Shown: positions 1-8,568, counted from the stretch's first letter. The stretch: 46,056 nucleotides of DNA from Ruminococcaceae bacterium UBA1772 (GCA_002314645.1 DCGS01000043.1:1-46056), one strand, 5' to 3'. Numbers and translations: made by a program. The notes: generated by a model not told the origin, from the sequence alone.

Positions 1-572
1 ATATCATGGTTAATATATGCAATTCTATCTGAAAGCTTAACAATTCTACCTTCAAGGGTGTCTGCTTCCTTACCAGTTGTGTGGCAGAGAATTCCGTCAC
101 GTACTTCTGCGGTAAGGTTAAGTCCTTTTCCACCCTTTTCAAGCTTGTCAACAACACGAAGACTCTGCTCGTAGTGTTTAAAGCCTTCAGGGAAAACAGC
201 ATCAAGTGCTCTTTCACCTGCATGACCAAAAGGAGTGTGTCCAAGGTCATGGCCTAGGGCAATGGCCTCAGTTAAGTCCTCATTAAGTCTAAGCCCTCTT
301 GAAATTGTTCTTGCAATCTGAGCAACCTCAAGAGTGTGAGTAAGACGGGTTCTGTAGTGGTCACCAGTTGGTGCAAGAAAAACCTGAGTCTTATGTTTAA
401 GTCTGCGGAAAGAACTGCAGTGTATAATTCTATCCCTATCTCTTTGATATTCAGTACGAATTTCACAAGGCTCTTCGTACCTTACTCTTCCCTTGCTGTG
501 GCTTTCTCTTGCAGCCAGTGCAGAAAGAGTAATTTCTTCAAGCTTTAGAGTTTCTTCATGTATGTTTTTCAT
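1..572 (-). CDS. dgt: dGTP triphosphohydrolase (HD domain), 3' part cut by the window edge
   Basis: Reading the minus strand from the ATG at 572 gives about 190 residues that continue past base 1. The N-terminal half of a deoxyguanosinetriphosphate triphosphohydrolase-like protein is clear: RRLKHKTQVF, then HYRTRLTHTLEVAQIAR, then LGHDLGHTPFGHAGE. These supply the HD-superfamily metal ligands (H of TRLTHT, HD of GHDLGH). The family hydrolyses dNTPs to deoxynucleoside and triphosphate in the cytoplasm. The start codon overlaps the stop of the U32 peptidase gene as ATGA, so it is translationally coupled and is the last visible gene of the tmk operon. Substrate preference cannot be read from sequence. 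The C-terminal domain lies outside the window. Confidence 0.9.
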   Translation of the reverse strand, partial: MKNIHEETLKLEEITLSALAARESHSKGRVRYEEPCEIRTEYQRDRDRIIHCSSFRRLKHKTQVFLAPTGDHYRTRLTHTLEVAQIARTISRGLRLNEDLTEAIALGHDLGHTPFGHAGERALDAVFPEGFKHYEQSLRVVDKLEKGGKGLNLTAEVRDGILCHTTGKEADTLEGRIVKLSDRIAYINHD

Positions 573-1807
573 TCGTCACGCATCTTTCTGAGCACAGCGC
601 CCTGTGGAATAGATTTATTTGAACGAATTTTAATTGTTGCCATAGGGTTTGGTGCAACGTCAATTCGTTCACCCTTGTCGTTGTACATTTCTTCGACTTT
701 TATTGTGAAAGGCTTTGTCTTTGGCATTAGCACCTCAAGTTCATCGCCCTCAAAAAATCTATTTCTTTGAGTTACTGTTAAGAATTCACCATCTGAAGAC
801 TGAACATTTGCAATAATGTCCCACTCTCTAATGTAAATTCCATCGTAGTAAATGTTTGCGTCCTCATTAGGGCGGCCAAAGTAGAAACCTGTACAGTAGT
901 CGCGGTAGCTGATTTTTCTCATTTCATCAACCATCCACTGTTCTGGTTTGTAGTCTGGCGATGGATTTTCAAGATATCCATCTATTGCCGCTCTGTAGGC
1001 ATTAGTAACAGCAGCTGCATAGTATGCGGACTTTGCACGTCCCTCTATTTTAAAGCTGTCTACGCCAGCTGCTACAAGCTCTGGTATGTGTTCAATCATG
1101 CACATATCTCTAGAGTTCATGATATATGTGCCTTCTTCACTGTCAGACACCTCAAAGTACTGGCCAGGTCTCTTTTCCTCAACAAGATGGTATTTCCATC
1201 TGCAAGGCTGAGCACAGTCGCCACGGTTGGCATCTCTTCCTGTGAAGTAGTTTGAAAGAAGACATCTACCTGAAAAAGACATGCACATAGCACCATGTAC
1301 AAAGCATTCAATTTCAAGGTCCTTTGGAGTCCTTGCACGTATTTCTGCAATTTCATCCAAAGATACTTCTCTTGCAGTAATAATTCTCTTTGCACCCAAG
1401 TCATAAAAAGCGTTAGCAGTAATGTAGTTTACTGTACCTGCCTGGGTAGAAATGTGAATTGGTACGTCTGGTGCATATTTCTGTGCGCACTTCATAACGC
1501 CAAGATCTGCAACAATAAATGCGTCCACTCCTGCATCCTTTGCCTTTTCAAAGAATGATGGGAGCTTGTCCAGTTCATCATTTCTTGGGAGTGTGTTCAT
1601 TATATAATGAACAGCTGTCCCCTTTTCGTGACACATTGAAACGGCCTTCTTCAACTTCTCATCAGAAAAGTTTTCAGGAGCAGCTCTCATATTAAATTGT
1701 TCGCCACCAAGGTACACGGCGTCTGCGCCATACTGAAGTACAGCTTCAAGTCTTTCCATGTCACCTGCCGGACAGAGAAGTTCCGGTCTTCTAGTTTCAA
1801 TAGCCAT
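569..1807 (-). CDS. U32 family peptidase, TrhP/YrrO-like (tRNA wobble-uridine hydroxylation)
   Basis: A 412-residue U32-family protein, the usual length for the TrhP (YegQ/YrrO) group. It opens with ELLCPAGDMERLEAVLQYGA, typical of the family, and has the conserved cysteine cluster at about residues 168, 175, 182, 198 and 202 (ECFVHGAMCMSFSGRC and DCAQPC), followed by NSRDMCMIEHIPEL and the FKIEGRAKSAYY signature. TrhP-type members work with prephenate-derived chemistry in 5-hydroxyuridine formation at tRNA position 34, while others were annotated as collagenases. The tRNA role is inferred from family similarity. It follows mltG by 13 bases; an mltG/U32 neighbourhood is also known in the Bacillus yrr region. 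Its stop overlaps the dgt start. Confidence 0.9.
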   Translation of the reverse strand: MAIETRRPELLCPAGDMERLEAVLQYGADAVYLGGEQFNMRAAPENFSDEKLKKAVSMCHEKGTAVHYIMNTLPRNDELDKLPSFFEKAKDAGVDAFIVADLGVMKCAQKYAPDVPIHISTQAGTVNYITANAFYDLGAKRIITAREVSLDEIAEIRARTPKDLEIECFVHGAMCMSFSGRCLLSNYFTGRDANRGDCAQPCRWKYHLVEEKRPGQYFEVSDSEEGTYIMNSRDMCMIEHIPELVAAGVDSFKIEGRAKSAYYAAAVTNAYRAAIDGYLENPSPDYKPEQWMVDEMRKISYRDYCTGFYFGRPNEDANIYYDGIYIREWDIIANVQSSDGEFLTVTQRNRFFEGDELEVLMPKTKPFTIKVEEMYNDKGERIDVAPNPMATIKIRSNKSIPQGAVLRKMRDE

Positions 1808-1820
1808 TTTATTCCCCTAA

Positions 1821-3302
1821 TTACTTACTTGAATTTAAAGTCTGATAGTAGTTTGCATTGTGCTCTGACTCAGTTCTTGCAGTGTACATTTTTCCTGACT
1901 TGTCATGACAGAAGTAGTATGCATCTGTGTCTGATGGCCAAAGAACTGATTCAATTGCTTCCTTACCTGGGTTGCACATTGGTCCTACTGGAAGACCCTT
2001 ACATGCATAGGTACTGTACCTTGCCCAGTAGGTGTCATATTCACCTGCTGAAACATTAGGCTTGATATATGTGTTTACATAGAAGTTAGTTGCATCTGAC
2101 TGAAGAGATGGGAATCCTGTTGAATTAAGTCTGTTAAAGAAGATTTTTGCAATAACAGGCATTTGCTCAGAATTACCAGCTTCCTTTTGAACAATGGATG
2201 CAAGTGTTAAAACATCGTCCATTGAAAGCCCAAGTTCATTTGCTCTTGTCTCATACTCCTTTGTCCACTTATCCTGAGAGTTTTCAAGAAGCTTGTTAAT
2301 AACTGAACTTGCATTCTGACCTACAAAGAATTCGTAGGTATCTGGGTATAGATAACCTTCAAGGTAATGGTATCTTGAAGTCTTGTCTTCCATTTCAGCA
2401 ATGAATTTGAAACTTGAGAAGTTTGCTTTTTCAATGTTGTTGAAGAATTCATCGCTCATACAAACGCCGCTCTTTTCAAGCTTTTTAGCTATTTGTTCAA
2501 TTGTAAATCCTTCAGGGATTGTAACTGTAACAGTCTCAGCCTTCTGAATTTCCTGACATGAAAGAAGCATTTTTTCAAGGCCCATATTAGGTGTCAAATA
2601 GTAAACACCACTGAGGTATACGGGCTCTTTGCCACTTGAATTATGTAGACCACCTGTAAGTCCCATAAAGATTTTACAGAGCGATCCATGCTTAATAAGT
2701 CCAACCTTATCAAGCTGATTAATTACCTGAGCGGTTGTAGCATTTTCTCCAACTGTAATTGTTGCAACGTCGTCGCCTCTGTTGAAGGCAAGGATGTCAT
2801 TTATGAAGGACATAGTAAACATTGAAAGGAAGATGGAAATTAAAAGTAGAATGCCAAGATAAATGGCTGTTCCCTTTTTGCCGCCATTCTTTATTGCCTT
2901 TGAAACAGCCATAAAGAATGCTTCAAATCCATTCTTTGGTTTTCTTGCACGAGATCTAGAAGGTGCACCTGCAGGCGCTGGTTTCTTTGCAGCAAAGTAA
3001 ACCTCACCCTCGTAGTATGTTGCATTTTGATCATTCATCTTTGAATAGTCTGTCTTGTCCTCGTACATCTTAATGCCGTTTTTAGTAGTTGTTGAAATAC
3101 GAGTCTTTGGAGCAGAACTTCCCTTTAACAAAGATGCAAGTGGATTGGTCTTTTTAGGCGCAGCTTTTTTGCCACGAGAATTAGAAGACGTTCTCTTTGG
3201 AGCCTGTCTAGTTCCCCTAGCACCACTTGGCTGTGCCGTTCTATTTGGAGCAGGACGTCTATTTTCCGTACCCCTTGTAGGACCATTGTTATACTCTGCC
3301 AT
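1821..3302 (-). CDS. mltG: Endolytic murein transglycosylase MltG
   Basis: A 493-residue protein whose C-terminal half is a YceG/MltG domain. The first 140 residues are basic and Pro/Ser/Ala-rich and should be cytoplasmic. One membrane segment lies at about 145-167, then the extracytoplasmic domain. Landmarks are VTIPEGFTIEQIAKKL near 260, LEGYLYPDTYEF near 314, and LASIVQKEAG, where E374 matches the catalytic glutamate of the family. MltG cleaves nascent glycan strands in the membrane-proximal layer and sets glycan length, working beside SEDS/PBP synthases such as those encoded at 22890-28870. The long basic N-terminal tail is longer than in E. coli MltG but common in Firmicutes. It lies 18 bases beyond the DJ-1 gene, in the same operon. 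Confidence 0.95.
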   Translation of the reverse strand: MAEYNNGPTRGTENRRPAPNRTAQPSGARGTRQAPKRTSSNSRGKKAAPKKTNPLASLLKGSSAPKTRISTTTKNGIKMYEDKTDYSKMNDQNATYYEGEVYFAAKKPAPAGAPSRSRARKPKNGFEAFFMAVSKAIKNGGKKGTAIYLGILLLISIFLSMFTMSFINDILAFNRGDDVATITVGENATTAQVINQLDKVGLIKHGSLCKIFMGLTGGLHNSSGKEPVYLSGVYYLTPNMGLEKMLLSCQEIQKAETVTVTIPEGFTIEQIAKKLEKSGVCMSDEFFNNIEKANFSSFKFIAEMEDKTSRYHYLEGYLYPDTYEFFVGQNASSVINKLLENSQDKWTKEYETRANELGLSMDDVLTLASIVQKEAGNSEQMPVIAKIFFNRLNSTGFPSLQSDATNFYVNTYIKPNVSAGEYDTYWARYSTYACKGLPVGPMCNPGKEAIESVLWPSDTDAYYFCHDKSGKMYTARTESEHNANYYQTLNSSK

Positions 3303-3320
3303 TTTGGAATAAAACCCCCA

Positions 3321-3872
3321 TTAAAATCTGTACTGCATTGCTTCTGTTACGCGTCTTGCAGCAGAACCACCAACAAGCCAGCCTGTAACTGCCTCGCCGA
3401 ATTTAATAGCGTTACCAGCACCATCAGCTGTTATAACGTTGCCATCTATTGTAACTGAACCACCTGTAAATACGGCACAGTTTAATTCCTTTTCAAAGCC
3501 TGGGAAACAAGTTGCCTTCTTAGCCTTAAGAAGACCCATGTGACCAAGGATTGATGGAGCTGCACAAATTGCAGCAACAAGTCTGTCGTTGTCAAAGCAG
3601 AACTGAACAACTTCTAAAACTTCCTTTGAAGCCTCAAGGTTCTTAGTTCCTGGCATACCACCTGGAAGAACAACGCCCTGCATATCCTTGTCCATTTTTA
3701 CATCAGATAAAGTCATATCTGCCTTAATTGTAATTCCATGAGAACCAGTTACGAACTCACTGCTTGAATCTACAGCAACAGTCTTAACGTCAACACCAGC
3801 TCTTCTCATTACGTCAACAGGAGCAATAGCCTCTGTCTCTTCAAAGCCGTTTGCTAAAAATAAGTAAATCAT
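3321..3872 (-). CDS. DJ-1/PfpI family protein
   Basis: About 183 residues with the DJ-1/ThiJ fold signature: N-terminal MIYLFLANGFEETEAIAPVD, and the nucleophile elbow AAICAAPSILGHMG with the conserved cysteine, preceded by VVLPGGMPG. I chose the ATG at 3872 because GGAGGAG lies 6-7 bases upstream; an in-frame ATG 21 bases earlier (3893) would place that Shine-Dalgarno inside the gene. The conserved Glu near residue 15 (FEETE) and the elbow cysteine fit DJ-1-type enzymes reported as glyoxalase, deglycase or chaperone. Which activity applies cannot be told. It sits 13 bases after the GNAT gene in the tmk operon. Confidence 0.88.
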   Translation of the reverse strand: MIYLFLANGFEETEAIAPVDVMRRAGVDVKTVAVDSSSEFVTGSHGITIKADMTLSDVKMDKDMQGVVLPGGMPGTKNLEASKEVLEVVQFCFDNDRLVAAICAAPSILGHMGLLKAKKATCFPGFEKELNCAVFTGGSVTIDGNVITADGAGNAIKFGEAVTGWLVGGSAARRVTEAMQYRF

Positions 3873-3885
3873 ATTTTCTCCTCCA

Positions 3886-4743
3886 TTATCCAAGTGTCAA
3901 GCCTATCCAGGCGTTATTTAAAACCTCTTGGGCCTTTTTTCCTTCTTCTGAAGTTGGCACAGACATGCCAACATTTTCTACTGTTTCATCTTCCTTACAA
4001 ATACTTGAGAATGACGGAAGATTAAAAGTAAACTTCTCCGCACCGTCTTCTAAAAGTAGCATTTTGAAAAGCTCCGACGGATCAGATAAAGTACACATTT
4101 CTTTAACGTAGACGGTGTCTTTGCCCATGTTGTACATTGCATACCCGTCACTAGTAAAGGCAATGGAACCCGAACAATATGTGTGTTCCATCATTGCATA
4201 CTTAAGGGCGGCTTCACCCCAGTTAAAGAAATCTTTAAAGCCAAAGGATGTCTGCCTTGTTTCAAAGACATTGAGTTTAAATGCCTCTGAAAGGTCAGGC
4301 TCAGTAGCCAACGCATTAAGTTCACTTCTTGTGTAGTGAACAACCTTCTTGTTGAACTTCGTTTCAAATCCAAACTTTGAATAGTAGTCAAAGAGATATT
4401 CCTCTGCTGGAACTAAAACTATGAAGTCTATTCCACGTTCTTTTGCTACTGCCTTTGCAGAATTTATAACCTTCTCCATATGACCACGACGTCTGTACTT
4501 TGGGTGCGTAGCGGCGGCATAAAAATAATATGCACTGTATGGTCTTCCTCCAACAACAAGCTGTGCTGGAATTAAAAATGCCATTGAAACAACTACGCCA
4601 CATTCCCTGGAGACTATTGTGTTCTCTGGAGAATAAAGGTTGGTAAGGAATAAGTTGATATATTCATCAGAGTCCGAGAATGCCATTCTCCATATTGCTG
4701 AGATATTTTCAATGTCGGTATCCCTGGCAAATATTTCGTCCAT
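3886..4743 (-). CDS. GNAT family N-acetyltransferase (Eis-like layout)
   Basis: About 285 residues. The N-terminal half is a GNAT fold with the acetyl-CoA loop motif THPKYRRRGHMEKV (Q/RxxGxG/A-like) and YSKFGFE near the end of the core. The C-terminal half resembles the extra sterol-carrier-like domain of Eis-type acetyltransferases, but weakly. The start is taken at the ATG at 4743, one base after the TAG stop of the upstream gene; an in-frame ATG at 4761 lies inside that gene and has no Shine-Dalgarno. Substrate is unknown. Context is a housekeeping operon, so there is no specific hint of drug resistance. Confidence 0.85.
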   Translation of the reverse strand: MDEIFARDTDIENISAIWRMAFSDSDEYINLFLTNLYSPENTIVSRECGVVVSMAFLIPAQLVVGGRPYSAYYFYAAATHPKYRRRGHMEKVINSAKAVAKERGIDFIVLVPAEEYLFDYYSKFGFETKFNKKVVHYTRSELNALATEPDLSEAFKLNVFETRQTSFGFKDFFNWGEAALKYAMMEHTYCSGSIAFTSDGYAMYNMGKDTVYVKEMCTLSDPSELFKMLLLEDGAEKFTFNLPSFSSICKEDETVENVGMSVPTSEEGKKAQEVLNNAWIGLTLG

Positions 4744-4744
4744 C

Positions 4745-5626
4745 CTACACCATCCTTGCATTTTGTTTATTGAGTAGGAATGCGGGTCTATATGACTCCT
4801 TAGCCTTTCTAAGTCCCGGAATTCCCAAGTCTTCTTCTCTGTTTACGTACTCGTATTTAGAAATTGTGTTTTTGGCAAATTCTCTGTTTATCATTGGGTA
4901 TGCACCGCGAATGGCAGAGGATGCCTTTTCAACATGAGTACAAAAAACCTTGTCGTTTATTCCTTCGCCAAAGGTAAAAGCAACAATTTCCCCTTCAACA
5001 CGAAGAATGCCACCAGTAAAGCCAATTTCAAAGAATGCACCAAGTGCCTTTTCAATTGCATCCAGTTCCTTGTCTGTACCAGTTTCTTGTTTTTCTTTGT
5101 TGGACAAGAACCAGTACCTTGCAAAGTCAAGACACTCGTTTAAATTGTCCTCTGTAATTTTCTCATAAGACCAATCAAAGTTATTTTCAAAGAATGAAAT
5201 ATGGTTTCTCTTTGAGTGGTATTTCTTGCCTGGAAGAAGTGCTAGATCTTCGACTCTGTAAATGTAGTCTGAAACGTCCCTTGCTTCTTGGAATTCAAAC
5301 TCATTTGGAAAAGTCTTTTCAATTAGCTTTCTCTGTTCTTCATCCACACAGTGGAATGAAAGAGTCATATTGTTTTCTTCCGTGTATTGTTTTAGGCAAT
5401 CCAAGCCCTCTACAATTTTCTCTTCTGTTTTAGCAGCTGGAACCGTAAATGAGTTTCCAGCCTTAAGATAAATAATTTCATTCTCAACTGCAATTTTGCA
5501 GTCGTAATGTTCGCCCCACATATATAAGTTTCCAAAGCATGCTTCTGACCCCATTCTTGAAAGGGATGAAAATACATCTTTGAAAAATGTTACATCTTTT
5601 AGTGTGGCTTCTTTAAATTCAAGCAT
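4745..5626 (-). CDS. DUF2156 domain protein (phosphatidylglycerol lysyltransferase C-domain-like)
   Basis: A 293-residue soluble protein resembling the DUF2156 family, which has two tandem GNAT-like folds related to the lysyl-transfer domain of MprF. Visible cues are LPGKKYHSKRNHISFFE at about 135-151, a typical K-x-x-x-K-R-N run of the family, and FGEGINDKVFCTHVEKA near 225. No transmembrane segments are present, so it is not a full MprF flippase. Its start overlaps the tmk stop as TAATG, and its stop is next to the GNAT gene start, giving tight translational coupling. The acceptor molecule is unknown. Confidence 0.8.
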   Translation of the reverse strand: MLEFKEATLKDVTFFKDVFSSLSRMGSEACFGNLYMWGEHYDCKIAVENEIIYLKAGNSFTVPAAKTEEKIVEGLDCLKQYTEENNMTLSFHCVDEEQRKLIEKTFPNEFEFQEARDVSDYIYRVEDLALLPGKKYHSKRNHISFFENNFDWSYEKITEDNLNECLDFARYWFLSNKEKQETGTDKELDAIEKALGAFFEIGFTGGILRVEGEIVAFTFGEGINDKVFCTHVEKASSAIRGAYPMINREFAKNTISKYEYVNREEDLGIPGLRKAKESYRPAFLLNKQNARMV

Positions 5627-6300
5627 TAAACAACTCCATTAACTACGAGTGCAATTTCCTTTGAAATGTCATCTATGGATTTTGGTTCTCCATTTTGTGA
5701 GCATTCAATAACCTTCCATGAAAGTTTTTCAGCTGCATAAAGAGCAGCCTCTCTACACTTCTTCAAGTACTCTACGTCTGCTTCGTGAACATCCTTTTTA
5801 GCTTCATCGCCATTATATCTTGAAGTCATAAGCTTCTGAGATATTTCAACAGGCATGTCAAGGAAAATGACAAGTGAAGGCTTTGGAACTCCTATTTTTT
5901 CATATTCGAAATCTTCAAGCCAAGAGAGGTATGAATCCCATTCACTCTTTTCTAGTTTGGTCATTTGGTGAGCAGCATTTGATGTTGTATATCTGTCTGC
6001 CAAAATGAGTGTTCCAGATTCATATTCCTTCTTCCATTTTCTAGAGAAGTTTGCAAACCTGTCCACCGCATAAAAAGCAGATGCAGCATATGCATTTACA
6101 GCAGATGGATCTGAGCCAAAGTCTCCGCCAAGGTACATTCTTACAAGAGAGCTTGACGCGTCCTCATAATCTGGAAGCTTTATTTTTAAAATTTCCTTGC
6201 CAGAATCTAGAAGGCTTTTTCCAAGAATTTCAGTCTGTGTTGATTTTCCTGAGCCATCCAGTCCATCCACAACTATTAACTTGCCATTTAGGTTTGCCAT
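5626..6300 (-). CDS. tmk: Thymidylate kinase-like protein
   Basis: About 224 residues. It begins with a P-loop IVVDGLDGSGKSTQ, has the DR motif ILADRYTTSNAAHQ and a lid-like basic segment near SRYNGDEAKKDVHE. Thymidylate kinases phosphorylate dTMP to dTDP for DNA synthesis. The ATG at 6300 is preferred; a GTG nine bases earlier is possible. It is slightly longer than typical Firmicute Tmk (about 210), and the NMP-binding half (IKLPDYEDASSSLVRMYL) matches the family less closely than the P-loop, so a broader nucleoside-monophosphate kinase role is possible. It is the first gene of the operon and has its own strong promoter 60-90 bases upstream. Confidence 0.85.
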   Translation of the reverse strand: MANLNGKLIVVDGLDGSGKSTQTEILGKSLLDSGKEILKIKLPDYEDASSSLVRMYLGGDFGSDPSAVNAYAASAFYAVDRFANFSRKWKKEYESGTLILADRYTTSNAAHQMTKLEKSEWDSYLSWLEDFEYEKIGVPKPSLVIFLDMPVEISQKLMTSRYNGDEAKKDVHEADVEYLKKCREAALYAAEKLSWKVIECSQNGEPKSIDDISKEIALVVNGVV

Positions 6301-6363
6301 AATATTCACCCATCTATTATATATAAAATAAATTTATTTATATACTACTATACGTAAGTTGTT

Positions 6364-6392
6364 ATTATAGCAAAAGAAAAATTAAATATCAA
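6364..6392 (-). promoter_or_regulatory. Sigma-A-type promoter of the tmk operon
   Basis: On the minus strand TTGATA (6387-6392), a 17-base spacer, then TATAAT (6364-6369). The only gene downstream is tmk at 6300, giving a leader of about 55 bases. The match to the vegetative consensus is 11 of 12 bases. No other clear promoter was noticed before dgt, so it probably drives all seven genes. Confidence 0.85.
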
Positions 6393-6424
6393 TAGAACTT
6401 CATACATTTTTCAATGAAAAATGA

Positions 6425-6454
6425 CAAAAAAATAGGCGAGCTATTGCCCGCCTA
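6425..6454 (-). terminator. Rho-independent terminator of mazF
   Basis: Minus-strand hairpin TAGGCGGGC-AATA-GCTCGCCTA (one G-U pair) at 6433-6454, followed by seven U (6426-6432). It starts three bases after the mazF stop, separating mazF from the tmk promoter. Confidence 0.88.
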
Positions 6455-6456
6455 CT

Positions 6457-6813
6457 TTATGCTCCCACTGCCTTAAGTCCCATGCTAACTGAAATTGCTA
6501 AATCTATGCTATTCATAATATTTTCAGGAAGAGTTCCAATTCGCTCTCTTAGACGCTTTTTATCTAGAGTTCTAACCTGTTCTAAAAGAACAACTGAATC
6601 CTTTGCAAGACCAGATACATCTGCTGGAATTGTAATGTGAGTTGGCAAATCCGCTTTGAATTTTTGGCTGGTTATGGCAGCCGCAATTACTGTTGGACTG
6701 TATTTATTTCCCACATCATTTTGAACAATAAGTACTGGTCTAATTCCGCCCTGTTCCGAACCAATTACGGGACTCAAATCAGCATAAAAAATATCTCCAC
6801 GTTTAACGTTCAT
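6457..6813 (-). CDS. mazF: MazF/PemK-type endoribonuclease toxin, no adjacent antitoxin gene seen
   Basis: A 118-residue MazF with the family start VKRGDIFYADLSPVIGSEQGG, R25 in the GIRPVLIVQND motif and T48 in AAITSQ. These two residues are catalytic in Bacillus MazF/NdoA, which cuts single-stranded RNA at UACAU. Length is normal and no defect is visible. Its Shine-Dalgarno is GAGGGAGAG. In Bacillus the toxin is preceded by mazE, but here the 186 bases between this start and the nnr stop contain no ORF of antitoxin size. They do contain a large inverted repeat (6830-6881) and the nnr terminator. It lies downstream of acpS and nnr, as in many Firmicutes. Cleavage specificity is inferred from homology only. 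Confidence 0.93.
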   Translation of the reverse strand: MNVKRGDIFYADLSPVIGSEQGGIRPVLIVQNDVGNKYSPTVIAAAITSQKFKADLPTHITIPADVSGLAKDSVVLLEQVRTLDKKRLRERIGTLPENIMNSIDLAISVSMGLKAVGA

Positions 6814-6829
6814 TTTATCACTCTCCCTC

Positions 6830-6881
6830 TTGTTGTGACATTCTTATTCTTGCCAAAAAATGAATGTTTTAATCACAACAA
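6830..6881. repeat. Imperfect inverted repeat upstream of mazF
   Basis: TTGTTGTGA (6830-6838) plus CATTC (6839-6843) pair with GAATG (6862-6866) and TCACAACAA (6873-6881), leaving six unpaired bases on one arm and an 18-base loop. It ends 17 bases before the mazF start codon, so it could be an operator or a structured 5' leader. The repeat is directly visible; the function is inferred. Confidence 0.6.
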
Positions 6882-6934
6882 TTTGAGGAGACTTAAAAGT
6901 CCTTTAGGACTCATTCCATATTATGTAAATACGC

Positions 6935-6973
6935 AAAAAATGACACTGTAAAGTGCAAATGCTTTACAGTGTC
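6935..6973 (-). terminator. Terminator after nnr
   Basis: Perfect 12-bp stem GACACTGTAAAG / CTTTACAGTGTC (6942-6953 and 6962-6973) with an 8-base loop. On the minus strand it is followed by ATTTTTT, so it ends the acpS-nnr transcript 27 bases past the nnr stop. The plus strand also has TGCTTTTT after the stem. Confidence 0.85.
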
Positions 6974-6999
6974 TGCTTTTTACTTGATTTTATGTTTTG

Positions 7000-8568
7000 T
7001 TAAAGGTCATTTTCCTTATAAATAAAGCGAATTCCTTCAAAAATGTCAGATGCAACCATACCGTTTTTTGAATATTTTTTAGAAACGACATCTGCTGCAA
7101 GACCATGCATATATGCACCCATATATGCGGCTGAAAATGACTCCAAACTTTGAGCTAATAGACCGCCAATTATACCAGATAAAACATCTCCACTTCCGCC
7201 CTTTGCAAGACCAGAATTACCTGTTCTATTCATGTATATTTTTTCATTGTTTTTTGATACAACAAGAGTTGTTGGACCCTTCAAAAGAACAGTCAAATTA
7301 TACTCATTTGCAAGGGCTTTCATATCCTCAATTCTTTCATAAAGTGAATCTGAAATATCCTTACCAAGAAGACGTTTCATTTCCCCTGGATGAGGTGTAA
7401 CTATAACAGAAGAGAGTGCATCTTTTAAAACTTCCATATTCTTTGAAACAGAATTAAGTCCATCTGCATCAAGAACAAGTGGACAACTGGCATTTCTAAT
7501 AACAAATGCCACCACTTCATCAACCTCTTCCCCTTGTCCAAGGCCACAACCAAGGACAATAACAGATGCTTTTTTCATAAGACTAGAAAGTTCTGGAACA
7601 GCAGAAGTAGAAAGCTTTCCGTCCTCTGTTTCAGGAAGTGGACAAAGCATTATTTCTGACATTCCAGATGCAAATGCAGGATATGCACTTTCTGGAAAAG
7701 CTACTGTTACAAGGCCTGCGCCAGTGTACACAGCGGCTGAAGATGAGAGCTTTCCAGCTCCTGGCATACTCCTGCTTCCACAAATAAAGAGCACATGACC
7801 AAAGTCATTTTTATGTGCGTCATCATCTCTATATGGAAGAAGCATTCCATCTTCTGTGTCATCTACAGTAAAGAATTTTGGGTTACATCCCTCAAATGCT
7901 TCATCTGACATTCCTATGTCAACAATTTCAATTTCACCGCTACTTCTTTTTCCTTCTCCATATACATGACCAGGTTTAAGCGATGTAATTGCAAGTGTAA
8001 TGTCCGCAACTACGTGTTCTCCGCCTGCCTCACCGTTGTTTGCGTTTATTCCACTTGGAACATCTACCGCAAAAACAAGTGCAGGTGAAGTATTAACAAG
8101 GTGGAACATACTGCCAGCAATTACGTCTGGTTCGCCGTGGAAGCCGAACCCGAAAATACAGTCAACAAGAATGTCCGCACTGTCTATTTCGTGTTCCGCA
8201 GAAAGTGAACTTTCACTAGAAGTTCCATCATATGTATAGAATTTTATTCCAAGATCATATGCCTTTGAGTACATTTCAATTGCGTCCTCTGCTTTTGGCG
8301 CGCCTGGCATGAGAACAACACTTACAGGAAAGCCTTCTTCACACAGCTTTCTTGCAATAACAAAGCCGTCTCCACCGTTCTTTCCCGCACCACATACAAC
8401 GCATACGGATGGCTTCTCATCCATATGATAAAAATAATCATTTGCGTGCTTCATTATACGGCGCGCACAGGCAGCTCCCGCATTTTCCATAAGGCGAATA
8501 AACCTTGTACCTATTTGGTTTTCACGTTCTTCAACCCTTTTTATTTCCTCAACGGTTAATATATCCAT
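7000..8568 (-). CDS. nnr: Bifunctional NAD(P)H-hydrate repair enzyme (epimerase plus ADP-dependent dehydratase)
   Basis: A 522-residue two-domain protein. The N-terminal YjeF_N epimerase (about 1-215) shows CGAGKNGGDGFVIARKL near 59-75 and VDVPSGINANNG. The C-terminal ribokinase-like dehydratase (about 230-522) shows CGSRSMPGAGKLSSSAAV, VTPHPGEMKRLLG and the glycine-rich GNSGLAKGGSGDVLSGIIGG. Together they interconvert R- and S-NADHX/NADPHX and dehydrate S-NAD(P)HX at the expense of ADP, repairing damaged nicotinamide cofactors in the cytosol. Full length fits the fused bacterial form. It starts two bases after the acpS stop, so the pair is coupled, and ends at a strong terminator. Confidence 0.95.
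   Translation of the reverse strand: MDILTVEEIKRVEERENQIGTRFIRLMENAGAACARRIMKHANDYFYHMDEKPSVCVVCGAGKNGGDGFVIARKLCEEGFPVSVVLMPGAPKAEDAIEMYSKAYDLGIKFYTYDGTSSESSLSAEHEIDSADILVDCIFGFGFHGEPDVIAGSMFHLVNTSPALVFAVDVPSGINANNGEAGGEHVVADITLAITSLKPGHVYGEGKRSSGEIEIVDIGMSDEAFEGCNPKFFTVDDTEDGMLLPYRDDDAHKNDFGHVLFICGSRSMPGAGKLSSSAAVYTGAGLVTVAFPESAYPAFASGMSEIMLCPLPETEDGKLSTSAVPELSSLMKKASVIVLGCGLGQGEEVDEVVAFVIRNASCPLVLDADGLNSVSKNMEVLKDALSSVIVTPHPGEMKRLLGKDISDSLYERIEDMKALANEYNLTVLLKGPTTLVVSKNNEKIYMNRTGNSGLAKGGSGDVLSGIIGGLLAQSLESFSAAYMGAYMHGLAADVVSKKYSKNGMVASDIFEGIRFIYKENDL

Noticed and set aside
6870..6915. A 13-codon minus-strand ORF (MSPKGLLSLLKLL) upstream of mazF that might be an antitoxin or leader peptide
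   Set aside because: No ribosome-binding site, too short for MazE, and it overlaps a small hairpin and the inverted repeat. Leucine richness alone is not evidence.
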